From: Thermoplasmata archaeon
Lineage (GTDB): Archaea; Thermoplasmatota; DTKX01; JAHFTX01
Direction of reading: 5' to 3'
Assembly (NCBI GenBank): GCA_023265395.1
Contig: JAHFTX010000005.1
Coordinates: forward strand, 1-64,000
Length of the DNA stretch: 64,000 nt
The translations under genes and the position numbers were made by a program. Below the pieces are notes generated by a model. The model saw nothing but the letters and a program-made list of their open reading frames with translations. It made no database searches and had not been told where the DNA came from. The first letter of the stretch is position 1. Each line of letters begins with the position of its first letter. Shown piece by piece: positions 55,830-64,000 of this stretch.

Positions 55830-56186
55830 TCAGTCGAGCAGCTTGATCTTCCCGACGGCGACCTCGATGGCCTTGTCGGTCGCACTATCGTTCTTGTTGC
55901 GGGTCGCGACGACCAGCAGCGAGTTGGCGCCCGCACCGGCGATGGTGGTATGGCCATCCTCGCTATGGACCACGACCTTGGAGGGCATGTCCTTGCTGAG
56001 CTCGGAGTTGGCGGTGATGGCAGCACCGAGCATGGTGGCACTCATGATGGCGAAGGTCTCGCCATGGACGTCATTGGGCACATCGGCTGCCAACAGCAGG
56101 CCGTCGCGGCTGACGACAGCGACCGCCTCGACTCCCTTGATGGCACGCAGGTCGGCCAGGATCGGCTGCAAGGTCTCGCGGCTCAT
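55830..56186 (-). CDS. Roadblock/LC7 domain protein
   Basis: LQPILADLRAIKGVEAVAVVSRDGLLLAADVPNDVHGETFAIMSATMLGAAITANSEL...KVVVHSEDGHTTIAGAGANSLLVVATR. Confidence 0.88.
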   Translation of the reverse strand: MSRETLQPILADLRAIKGVEAVAVVSRDGLLLAADVPNDVHGETFAIMSATMLGAAITANSELSKDMPSKVVVHSEDGHTTIAGAGANSLLVVATRNKNDSATDKAIEVAVGKIKLLD

Positions 56187-56671
56187 CGGTGGTCTCCCAG
56201 CGCCCAGCCACCCATCTCGCCAACGCTAAAGACGCAGCGGGGGGCTCCGGTGCTGGTGCACTCCAATTCCTTGCAATAAACCTTTTGGCCGGTGCGGCTC
56301 TCGTACAGTTTTCTTATGATTCCGCGGAGGCGGTGGCAGGTAGGAGCGGCCGAGCCCCCGGGGGTGGCCTCGATAGAGCCGTCGACGACGATCCGCCCCT
56401 CGGAGAACTCGACGCGTTCGACCCACTGACGTCGACGCAACTCCTCGCTCGCGGCGTCAAAGTATCCTTTGGCGGCAACGGAGCCGAGGGAAGCGACGAG
56501 CGTGTCGCCGAGGATCGCCCCCTCGCGTACCAGCAGGCCGAATGCGGCGTCGCTCATGACCGATTGGTAGAGTTCGCGCAGCTGGCGAAGCTCCTCCTGG
56601 GTGATGGCGACGCTGCGCATGGAGGCAGGACCGGGCAGCGAACGATAAACGTTGCCGGCGGCCATCTGCAT
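56183..56671 (-). CDS. V4R domain protein
   Basis: LYESRTGQKVYCKELECTSTGAPRCVFSVG (CxxxxxxxGxxxCxF); stop overlaps the start of the Roadblock gene (ATGA). Confidence 0.75.
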   Translation of the reverse strand: MQMAAGNVYRSLPGPASMRSVAITQEELRQLRELYQSVMSDAAFGLLVREGAILGDTLVASLGSVAAKGYFDAASEELRRRQWVERVEFSEGRIVVDGSIEATPGGSAAPTCHRLRGIIRKLYESRTGQKVYCKELECTSTGAPRCVFSVGEMGGWALGDHR

Positions 56672-56673
56672 GG

Positions 56674-59600
56674 CTAGCGGCGCCTGCGGGCCAGCGTGAT
56701 CAGGCCGCCGAGGACCAGCGCCGCGATGGCAGGCGCCCCTTCGAAGCCGGGGAAGATCGTCTGACCATCGGGGCCGTCTCCGAAACCAGCCGTTCTGTCC
56801 AAGACGAGATCGAAGGAGATGGACTGGGTGTTGCCCGCCGCATCGGTGGCGCGGAAGGTGATCTCATGGTCTCCGATCGCGTAGTCCTTGCGGTGCAGGG
56901 AGAACACCCAATGTCCGGATTCGTCGAGGCTGTTGGACTCCTTCCAGTCGTTGTCGTCGACGCGGACCTCCACGAGGCTGACCTTCGACTCGCCGTCGAT
57001 GGAATCACCCTCAAACCCGGTGACGCTCACCTTGACGTGGTACCCCTGCGGATTGGCGGGGGATGTCACCGTGATGTTGGGTGGCGTGCGGTCGAGGACG
57101 ATCGAGGCATTGACCACCGGGCTGTCGAGGCCGAACTGGTCCTGGAACTGCAGGAAGACCGTCTTGAGCCCGTCACCATCGGAGAGGGTCCACTCCTTGG
57201 TGCCGCGGTAGGCCTCCCACTGTTGGCCGCTGAACGAAGGCGTGTTGGCCAGGCGCATCTTCTCGCTTCCAAGGCGATTGAACAGGGCGATCCCCAGCGT
57301 GACGTTCTGGTTGGCGGTGACCGGCTCGCCGCCGTCGATGGTGAGGGTGCCCCCTAGGGCACGGGTGTTGACGACGATGTCATCGGAGGCTGATTCGCTG
57401 ACCAGCCCTGCGGCATCGCGGTACTGCACGTAGACCGTCACCGGCCCATTGACAGGCGGCAGCAGCAGCTGTCGCGAGGTGGCGTAGAGCTCCCACTTGG
57501 CGCCGCTGAATACTGGGCTGGTCGACAGCCGCATGTCCGTCAGCTCGTAGTCATCGTCGGCGCTGAGGGTGAGGTTGACCGTCCGTGAAGCGACCACGGG
57601 GCGCCCTCCCTCGATGATGACGCTTCCGGAGGGGGGCTGCAGGTCGACGGTGATCGTGTCGGTGGCCTTGGAGGCCAGGCCGGCGCGATCGCGCACCTCG
57701 ACGACCACACCGGTGCTCCCTCCCTCGGCACCCACCGAGAGCAGGTAGCTGACCCGCGGGCTGAAGGGCTGCCACAGGGCGGCGCCAAGGGCGGCGTCGC
57801 TCTCGGCAAGGCGCATCTCGAAGACGACGCTGGTGTCGCTGGCCTGAATATCCAGCTCGACCGAGACCGAGGGCGTGTACGCGGCGCCGTCGGCGATCTG
57901 CACCGAGAGCACTGGAGGCAGCGTATCGTAGATGATGTGGTCCGAGACGATCTGGCTGACCAAGCCGTTACTGTCCTGGAACTGGGCGTAGACCCAACGC
58001 TCGCCGTTGGTGGTGTTGCTCGAATCGAGCGCCCACGCCATGCTACTGGCAAAATCCAGCCATGGTGCGCTCGCAAGCGAGGTCTCGCTGTTGGAGACCC
58101 GCATCAAGGTGACGCCGTAGACGTCTGCGGCAGTGAAGGTCAGCATCACTGCTGGGCTGGTGGTGTAAGGCGCACCGTCATTGATGGTGACCGTACCGGT
58201 AGGGATGACGCTGTCGATGAGCAGATCGAACTTGTGGTACTGCAGATAGGGAGTGGTGTCGGTCGCTCGCAGGTAGATCGTGTTGAGGCCGTCGTTGAGC
58301 AGCAGCTGCACAGACCAGGGAGATTGGCCCGAGGCTTGTTCCCATGTGGCGTTGTTGGTGGAGACTTCGACCTTGAGGATGGCGCTGTAGTTGAGATAGA
58401 AGGCCGAGAAGGTCGGCAGCATGGTCCCATCCTCCGAGGCCATGTGCACCCGGTACTGGAAGAAGTGACCAATCGGCAGGTCGGGGCGCGTGCCTTGCTC
58501 CAGCCCCACCCATGGCGTCCAGGTGAAGCTGTCGTTGCTCGATCGACCCTCGACGGTGAGGTTCGAACCTGCCGGAGCAGAGGCTTCCCAGTCGGTCGAT
58601 GTCCAGTTGACAGTGTAGTCGGGGTTCCAGATCTGGGAGGTGAAGTTGCCCTCGAGGTCGGTCTGGGGCGCGACGGCCAGCCCGATGCAGACCCGGGTCC
58701 CATCGGCGGGGTTGGGGGCGGTCCCCTCTCCGGTGTAGTACATCAGGTACTCCTGCCCCTCCTTGAGGAGCGCGATCGCATGGACCTCCCGGTCGTCCCA
58801 GGCCGAACCGTCGTTGTCCTTCTCCAGGACCACGGCGATGGCATCCTCACCCTCTGGCGGGGTCCAGTTGGTGGCGTCGCGGCTCTCGAGGTAGCCCACA
58901 CCTGAGGCGACCCATTGCTTGTTGATCACGAAGTCGGTCTGCTGGTTGTTGGGGTTGGGCATCTGCTTGATCCCGACGAACCACATCCGATCACGGTCGG
59001 GGTCCTGGACGACCTCCGGACCATACAATCCGTCCTCGCCGAGGCCCGCGGCGGGGAAAGGGACGACGGGGCGCACCTTGCCGCGCTTGTCGAGGTTCTG
59101 CAGATCCCAGGTCAGCCCGTCGTCGTCGGAGATGGCGTAACCCACCTGCCAGGAGGAGGTCGTGCCGGCATACTTGCCGTTGTACCACATCTCCAGGTCA
59201 CCGGCGCCGTTCTCGACGATCGATGGATGATCCACGCCGCCGCCGTACCAGTCGACCGCCAGGCCGTAGGGCATCACGGGGTTCGAGGGGGCCTTGTTCC
59301 ACGTGGCCGCGGAGGGGTTGTTGGCGGTCGGCGTCGCCTTGCCCATCTGGTCGCGGCCGTTGATGCCGTTGATGCCGCCGTAATAGGCACCATATGCCGC
59401 CCCATCGCGCACGACCCCGATGCCGTTGATGGCGATATAGTCGAACGTGCCGATGCCGCCGAGCGTGATGGGCGATCCGACAGTGCCGGTGACACCGGTG
59501 CGCGTGTCGTCGATGGTCCACAACCGTGAGGCGCTCAGCCCCAGGGCGTAATCGGTCTCGGTGCCGTAGAGGACGTAGCCACCGCCAGCCAGCGGGACGA

Positions 59601-59973
59601 CGGAGTCGACGAGGTTGATGGCGTTGGGGCCGCCGGTGACGTTGCAGGTCCCGGTCAGGGGGTCGGGTTCCTTGACGAACTCACCGACCTTGGGGTCGAC
59701 GGTGATGGTCTGCGCCGACTCGTCGTAGGCGAGACCGCCGAGGGTGCCCTCGAGCAGGCCTTCGGCCGAGTCGAGCCAGGGTTGGTCCAGCGCCGTGGCA
59801 TTGCCGGTGATGGTAACGAGGTTCTGATTGACTACCGAGTCCTCGATGGGGGAGATGACGCTGATCTGGGCGCAGACCCCCAGCCAAGGGACCGCGACGA
59901 GCGCCAGCAACAGTGCGAGTCCGCTCACCCTCTGGAGCGAGCTTGGGGTGCCTGGCAAGCGGACGGGTGCCAT
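56674..59973 (-). CDS. Secreted GH43-like beta-propeller + Ig-like protein with PGF-CTERM-like C-terminal sorting signal
   Basis: Signal VSGLALLLALVAVPWLGVCAQ; GDLEMWYNGKYAGTTSSWQVGYAISDDDGLTWD, YLMYYTGEG; C-term FPGFEGAPAIAALVLGGLITLARRRR. ATG 59973; track ORF extends spuriously to 60735. Confidence 0.82.
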   Translation of the reverse strand: MAPVRLPGTPSSLQRVSGLALLLALVAVPWLGVCAQISVISPIEDSVVNQNLVTITGNATALDQPWLDSAEGLLEGTLGGLAYDESAQTITVDPKVGEFVKEPDPLTGTCNVTGGPNAINLVDSVVPLAGGGYVLYGTETDYALGLSASRLWTIDDTRTGVTGTVGSPITLGGIGTFDYIAINGIGVVRDGAAYGAYYGGINGINGRDQMGKATPTANNPSAATWNKAPSNPVMPYGLAVDWYGGGVDHPSIVENGAGDLEMWYNGKYAGTTSSWQVGYAISDDDGLTWDLQNLDKRGKVRPVVPFPAAGLGEDGLYGPEVVQDPDRDRMWFVGIKQMPNPNNQQTDFVINKQWVASGVGYLESRDATNWTPPEGEDAIAVVLEKDNDGSAWDDREVHAIALLKEGQEYLMYYTGEGTAPNPADGTRVCIGLAVAPQTDLEGNFTSQIWNPDYTVNWTSTDWEASAPAGSNLTVEGRSSNDSFTWTPWVGLEQGTRPDLPIGHFFQYRVHMASEDGTMLPTFSAFYLNYSAILKVEVSTNNATWEQASGQSPWSVQLLLNDGLNTIYLRATDTTPYLQYHKFDLLIDSVIPTGTVTINDGAPYTTSPAVMLTFTAADVYGVTLMRVSNSETSLASAPWLDFASSMAWALDSSNTTNGERWVYAQFQDSNGLVSQIVSDHIIYDTLPPVLSVQIADGAAYTPSVSVELDIQASDTSVVFEMRLAESDAALGAALWQPFSPRVSYLLSVGAEGGSTGVVVEVRDRAGLASKATDTITVDLQPPSGSVIIEGGRPVVASRTVNLTLSADDDYELTDMRLSTSPVFSGAKWELYATSRQLLLPPVNGPVTVYVQYRDAAGLVSESASDDIVVNTRALGGTLTIDGGEPVTANQNVTLGIALFNRLGSEKMRLANTPSFSGQQWEAYRGTKEWTLSDGDGLKTVFLQFQDQFGLDSPVVNASIVLDRTPPNITVTSPANPQGYHVKVSVTGFEGDSIDGESKVSLVEVRVDDNDWKESNSLDESGHWVFSLHRKDYAIGDHEITFRATDAAGNTQSISFDLVLDRTAGFGDGPDGQTIFPGFEGAPAIAALVLGGLITLARRRR

Positions 59974-59985
59974 GGCATTGATACC

Positions 59986-60003
59986 AAGGCCAAATCGGGC
60001 CTT
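59986..60003. promoter_or_regulatory. Inverted repeat AAGGCC-AAATCG-GGCCTT next to minus-strand TATA (ttataagg)
   Basis: Perfect 6-bp arms directly downstream of/overlapping TATA of the 59973(-) gene. Confidence 0.5.
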
Positions 60004-60118
60004 ATAACTGATGGTGGGACGCGCCTGGAGGGGGAGCGGCGGTGGCGATGAGCCTGCTGCCGCTCCCACCTTGACGCCGCGTTTCTCCCTCGGTATCCCC
60101 CGAGCGCGATCCTCGATC

Positions 60119-63100
60119 CTACTCCTGCGCCTGGGCGTCCATCTCCTCGAAGGACTCGCCGATCTTCCCAAGGTAGGTGTCGACCTTCTCCTGCTGACCC
60201 TTGCGGGCGAAGAAGGTCGCCATGCGCAGGTAGTTGCGGACCTTCTTGACGTCCCAGCCGGCTGCCTCGTAGGCGTCGGCCTTGGCGCCAAGGGCGTCGA
60301 GGTCCGATTGCAGCGTCGGGTCCAGGGGCGGCTCGGCCGCACTCGTCGGTGCTGCGACGACCTGCTGGCCTGCCATCGCCGCGGCGTAGGTGGGATCGGA
60401 CATCGTCGGCGGCAGCGCCATGAGCATCGGCACCCCGCCTTGGGCGGCAAGGCCCCCGCCCAAGGGCGCCAATGCGCCCACACCGGGGGCACCTGGCAGG
60501 GTGAGCGGCACGGCAGGTCCGCTGGCGCCATAGGTCGGACCCATCGTCGGGACCGACGAGAGCACCACGGGCGGGCGGTTGCGGGCGCGCTTGAGCTTGA
60601 CCTCGGCGGCACGCACCCGGCGCGACGCGTGGCCGTAGGCGACGGCCATGCCCGCAGCGACCACGAGCAGCAGCAAGACCCCATAGAGGTCCTGCAGCGA
60701 GGTGACGACGCGGTTGGCCGACTCCTGGGCTCCATCGACGAAGCTGGTCGTCGCCTCGCGTCGCTCGACCTCCGCCGAGGTGCTGGCCTCGTTGCCCACC
60801 GTGTCGGTGGCGGAGACCTCGATGCGGTTGTCCCCGAGCGCCAGTGGCACCTCGGCCGAGAAGCGTCCCAGTGCGTCGACGTCGGCGCGCTGGTCGGCGA
60901 CGGTGACCGTGGCGCCGGGCTCGGCGCGGCCCTTGATCGTCACGTGCTCCTTCTTGGTGGTCGGTTCGGTGTGGTCGAGACTCAGCTGCATGACGCTGTC
61001 GCGCACCACCGAGGTGGTCAGCGAGCGCACGTTGCCAGCGGGGTCACGGGCGCTGAGGGTGAGCAGGTTCTCACCTTCGAGGAGTGCGACGGAGGTGGTG
61101 AACTCCCCGTCAGCGAAGATCACCTTGCCGTTGACCTGCAACGTCGCGCCCGGTTCGGAGGAGCCCATCAGCTCCACCGAGGAGGCGGAGGTGACGTAGC
61201 CAGGCGCGGGGGAGGTGACCTCGAGCCTTGGCGCGAGCGTGTCGAGGGTCACCGAGGTGGTGCGGCTGAAGGGGTTGCCGTTCTCGTCGTAGGCGGTGAC
61301 CGTGATCACGTTGAGCCCCTCCTTGAGACCGACCTGCGTGCGGTAGCTCCCCACGCCGGGGTTGTAGGAGGTGACCTCGAGGCCGTTGATCACCAGCGAG
61401 CGCGCATCGGTGGTGCCCGCGACGCTGATGCGGCGGTCCCCGGTGAGCGTGTCGGGGGCGGGCGAGTCGATCGTCAGGGCCGGTGCGGTCAGGTCGACGA
61501 GCACCGACAACGTCAGGTCGGCCTCGTTACCGGCGAGGTCGACGGCGTGGATCTGGACCTGGTTCTCCCCCTCGGTGAGCCCCTGGACCGTCCCGACGAA
61601 GGAGGTCCCGATGACCTCCACCGCCTGCCCGTTGAGGGTCACGACGCTGTTGCGGTCGACGCGGCCCTGCACCTCGAGCGAGGTGCTGCCGCTGACGGAG
61701 CCCGGGCTGGGGGTGAAGACCACGATCTCCGGAGGAGTGAAGTCCCCCGTGATGGAGAAGTAGACGGAGTTGCTGTTGCCCGCCAGGTCGGTGGAGACGA
61801 AGGTGAAGGCGTTGACACCTTCGCCGACGGGGGTGGAGTAGGTGAAACTCCCGTCGGGCTTGACGGCCACGAGGGCGCCGTTGGCCTTGAGGGTCGTCCC
61901 GGGTTCGGCGGTGCCGCTGATGTCGAGGGTCGAGGTCCCGATGATCGCCCCATCGACGGGGGAGGTGACCGCCAAGGTTGGCGGGGTGATGTCCTTGAAC
62001 ACCTCGACGGTGCGGGAGTCGGAGTTCCCGAAGCTGTCGGCGACAACCAAGGGGATGGCATTGAGGCCGTCACTGCCCAAGGGCAACGTGATCTCGAACT
62101 GCCCGAAGCGGTCGACCTGGGTCGAGAACCCGCCGATGCTGAGGACCGCCCCGACATCGGTCTGGCCCCGGACAAGCACCTCGTTGCCGTTGGTGACCAT
62201 CCCGTCGACCGGGCTGGTGATCAGCAGCGGCGGGGCGACATCGTCGAGGGTGATGACCACCTGGTCATCGCTCTCGAGGACGAGGTCCCCGCTGCCCGTG
62301 CGGGCGCCGTCGGTGAGGGAGACCGTGTAGGGCGCGTAGATGTGGTCCCCTGAGGCGTCGGCATGGCGCTGGCGCAGGGTATAGTCGAGGAGCCAGCCGT
62401 CGCTGCCGGTGTTGGACGTAGCGATGGTCTGCCCGCCACTGGCGTCGGTGAAGACGATCGCGGCGTCCTGCACGGGGGAACCGTCACTCTCGTAGACGCC
62501 TTGGACGGAGGCGAGGTAGGAGTTCTCGAAGTACCCGTTGTGGTTGGCGGTGATCTTGCCGATGACGTTGCTGTTGGAGGTGATGGCGATGTCGTAGATG
62601 TAGAGGTCGGTCTGGCTGTTGCCGGTGATGACGTTGTCATTCATGTCGATGGGTATGGTGCCGGCACCGAGGTAGATGTAGAGGTAGATCCCGTAGCCCT
62701 CGTTGTTGACGATGGTGTTGCTGTTGAAGGACATCGTGTTGGGCGAGGGGTAGTAGATCATCGGCCCGCCGCCCCAGTTGCCATTGCCATTGTCGAAGAG
62801 CGTATTGCCCTCGAAGCGCAGGGAGAACAGGCTCCCCGAACCCATGTACCAGTAGAGGGTCTGGTACCCGCTGTTGATCATCAGGTTGTCCTCGAAGAGG
62901 AAGGTGTTGGCGAGGTTGGCGGGGTAGCCATAGGCATAGAAGTAGACGGTGTAGTAGTAGCCGTTGAAGAGGTTGCTCGTGATCCGCAGCGTCGTCGCCC
63001 CGGACCAGGAGTTGATGTTGGGTTGGCCCGAGCAGAAGGCGAAGGAACAGGAGTAGGAGTAGAGGTATATCGCGTAGGCGTAGTTGGTCGACGATGTGAA

Positions 63101-63562
63101 GACGTTGTTGTGCAGGTCGAGCGTCTCGGTGGTCATCTGCAAGCGGTAGAACTGTTGCAGGTCGCTGTCGTAGATCTTGAGGTTCGAACCGGAGTTTGCG
63201 TTGATCATCCAGTACCAGTTGGCGTTGCTCGTCTTGTAGGACGCATTGGCGATGATCAGTTGGCCGCCGTCATTGACGGTGATCGTGCGGCTGTTGCTGG
63301 TGTACGTCACCGCCGTGTTGTGGATGTTGACGTAGCCACCGCTGTTGATGACCAGGTCGCCGCCGACGCTATAGGTGAGGGCCGGGTAGTTGCAGACATC
63401 GCCGGCAGAGACCGTGCCGGTGGGGGTGGCAGGGCATGCAGCATCGGCGGACTGAGCGAGCAGCAGGAGCAGGAACATGCCCCCCAGGGCGCCCAGGACG
63501 ATCAAGGTGTTCCGGCTCAGCAGTAGACGGAGCATCGGGCTCCGCTCATGGGTGACGTCCAT
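60119..63562 (-). CDS. Surface protein: Tyr-rich parallel beta-helix + ~8 Ig-like (PPxxxxxSPxDG) domains + TM + helical cytosolic tail
   Basis: Signal NTLIVLGALGGMFLLLLLAQSADA; YAYAIYLYSYSCSFAF, YYYTVYFYAYGYPANLANTFLFEDNLM; repeated PPTLAVTSPVDGAIIGTSTLDISGTAEPG; TM LYGVLLLLVVAAGMAVAYG. Start 63562 (alternatives 63583, 63535). Confidence 0.82.
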   Translation of the reverse strand: MDVTHERSPMLRLLLSRNTLIVLGALGGMFLLLLLAQSADAACPATPTGTVSAGDVCNYPALTYSVGGDLVINSGGYVNIHNTAVTYTSNSRTITVNDGGQLIIANASYKTSNANWYWMINANSGSNLKIYDSDLQQFYRLQMTTETLDLHNNVFTSSTNYAYAIYLYSYSCSFAFCSGQPNINSWSGATTLRITSNLFNGYYYTVYFYAYGYPANLANTFLFEDNLMINSGYQTLYWYMGSGSLFSLRFEGNTLFDNGNGNWGGGPMIYYPSPNTMSFNSNTIVNNEGYGIYLYIYLGAGTIPIDMNDNVITGNSQTDLYIYDIAITSNSNVIGKITANHNGYFENSYLASVQGVYESDGSPVQDAAIVFTDASGGQTIATSNTGSDGWLLDYTLRQRHADASGDHIYAPYTVSLTDGARTGSGDLVLESDDQVVITLDDVAPPLLITSPVDGMVTNGNEVLVRGQTDVGAVLSIGGFSTQVDRFGQFEITLPLGSDGLNAIPLVVADSFGNSDSRTVEVFKDITPPTLAVTSPVDGAIIGTSTLDISGTAEPGTTLKANGALVAVKPDGSFTYSTPVGEGVNAFTFVSTDLAGNSNSVYFSITGDFTPPEIVVFTPSPGSVSGSTSLEVQGRVDRNSVVTLNGQAVEVIGTSFVGTVQGLTEGENQVQIHAVDLAGNEADLTLSVLVDLTAPALTIDSPAPDTLTGDRRISVAGTTDARSLVINGLEVTSYNPGVGSYRTQVGLKEGLNVITVTAYDENGNPFSRTTSVTLDTLAPRLEVTSPAPGYVTSASSVELMGSSEPGATLQVNGKVIFADGEFTTSVALLEGENLLTLSARDPAGNVRSLTTSVVRDSVMQLSLDHTEPTTKKEHVTIKGRAEPGATVTVADQRADVDALGRFSAEVPLALGDNRIEVSATDTVGNEASTSAEVERREATTSFVDGAQESANRVVTSLQDLYGVLLLLVVAAGMAVAYGHASRRVRAAEVKLKRARNRPPVVLSSVPTMGPTYGASGPAVPLTLPGAPGVGALAPLGGGLAAQGGVPMLMALPPTMSDPTYAAAMAGQQVVAAPTSAAEPPLDPTLQSDLDALGAKADAYEAAGWDVKKVRNYLRMATFFARKGQQEKVDTYLGKIGESFEEMDAQAQE
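60128..60444. repeat. Copy 1 of direct repeat (316/317 identical to 63684..64000)
   Basis: Offset 3556 bp; single visible mismatch gatctt/gacctt. Confidence 0.95.
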
Positions 63563-63573
63563 GTGCAGCACCG

Positions 63574-63586
63574 ACCGTGTCACGGT
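63574..63586. promoter_or_regulatory. Perfect palindrome ACCGTGTCACGGT between TATA (cttatata, minus) and start of beta-helix gene
   Basis: Read directly; same ACCGT-N3-ACGGT as 799-811. Confidence 0.6.
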
Positions 63587-63671
63587 ATGGCACTATATAA
63601 GGGAACTTGGATGGCGTTCCAAGGGGCGGGCGCGGCAGAGGATCGGCCCTGCCGCACCCTTGAGGCGGTGA

Positions 63672-64000
63672 TTACTGACCGCCCGCCTGGGCGTCCATCT
63701 CCTCGAAGGACTCGCCGACCTTCCCAAGGTAGGTGTCGACCTTCTCCTGCTGACCCTTGCGGGCGAAGAAGGTCGCCATGCGCAGGTAGTTGCGGACCTT
63801 CTTGACGTCCCAGCCGGCTGCCTCGTAGGCGTCGGCCTTGGCGCCAAGGGCGTCGAGGTCCGATTGCAGCGTCGGGTCCAGGGGCGGCTCGGCCGCACTC
63901 GTCGGTGCTGCGACGACCTGCTGGCCTGCCATCGCCGCGGCGTAGGTGGGATCGGACATCGTCGGCGGCAGCGCCATGAGCATCGGCACCCCGCCTTGGG
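63672..64000 (-). CDS. C-terminal part of a second paralogue of the 60119-63562 protein (truncated at right edge)
   Basis: GGVPMLMALPPTMSDPTYAAAMAGQQVVAAPTSAAEPPLDPTLQSDLDALGAKADAYEAAGWDVKKVRNYLRMATFFARKGQQEKVDTYLGKVGESFEEMDAQAGGQ*. Confidence 0.85.
   Translation of the reverse strand, partial: QGGVPMLMALPPTMSDPTYAAAMAGQQVVAAPTSAAEPPLDPTLQSDLDALGAKADAYEAAGWDVKKVRNYLRMATFFARKGQQEKVDTYLGKVGESFEEMDAQAGGQ
63684..64000. repeat. Copy 2 of direct repeat (continues past window edge)
   Basis: See 60128..60444. Confidence 0.95.

Noticed and set aside
59974-60735. N-terminal 254-aa extension of ORF 56674..60735
   Set aside because: It is an alternate-frame reading of the 60119-63562 gene; a signal peptide begins at ATG 59973.
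60011-62353. 780-aa plus-strand ORF
   Set aside because: Antisense to the Ig-like repeat gene; V/G/D/R-rich shadow frame.
1-64000. CRISPR arrays, transposases, integrases, rRNA, defence islands
   Set aside because: No regularly spaced repeats, no recognisable recombinase/transposase or defence proteins seen in the translations.

Overview
High-GC archaeal chromosome segment. Rpo10/S9/L13/L18e, L40e, archaetidylserine-synthase-like, geranylgeranyl reductase, split GMP synthase, TATA-type promoters and PGF-CTERM-like signals all point to archaea, most plausibly Thermoplasmatota (lineage is inference). About 40 protein genes and 3 tRNAs are supported. Roughly half the window is housekeeping: TrpRS, GuaAb, TYW2-like methyltransferase, DHH phosphoesterase, TldD/TldE, transsulfuration CBS/CGL pair, LsrF-like aldolase plus Zn-ADH, ribosomal/RNAP genes. 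The other half is large secreted or membrane surface proteins. The most interesting signal is a recurring, apparently undescribed architecture: signal peptide + large repeat or beta-rich ectodomain + one TM helix + a cytosolic module (zinc ribbons, a longin/roadblock-like domain, or a helical tail). It occurs near a Roadblock/LC7-V4R gene pair, and the window also holds an archaeosortase that itself carries a C-terminal zinc ribbon and is divergently paired with a candidate C-terminal sorting-signal protein. Two surface-gene promoters share the palindrome ACCGT-N3-ACGGT. The right edge holds a near-identical (one mismatch seen in 317 bp) duplication of a cytosolic tail. No CRISPR array, transposase, rRNA or recognisable defence system was seen. 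All family assignments come from reading translations by eye; no database search was run. Many long ORFs in the track are antisense shadows caused by high GC.
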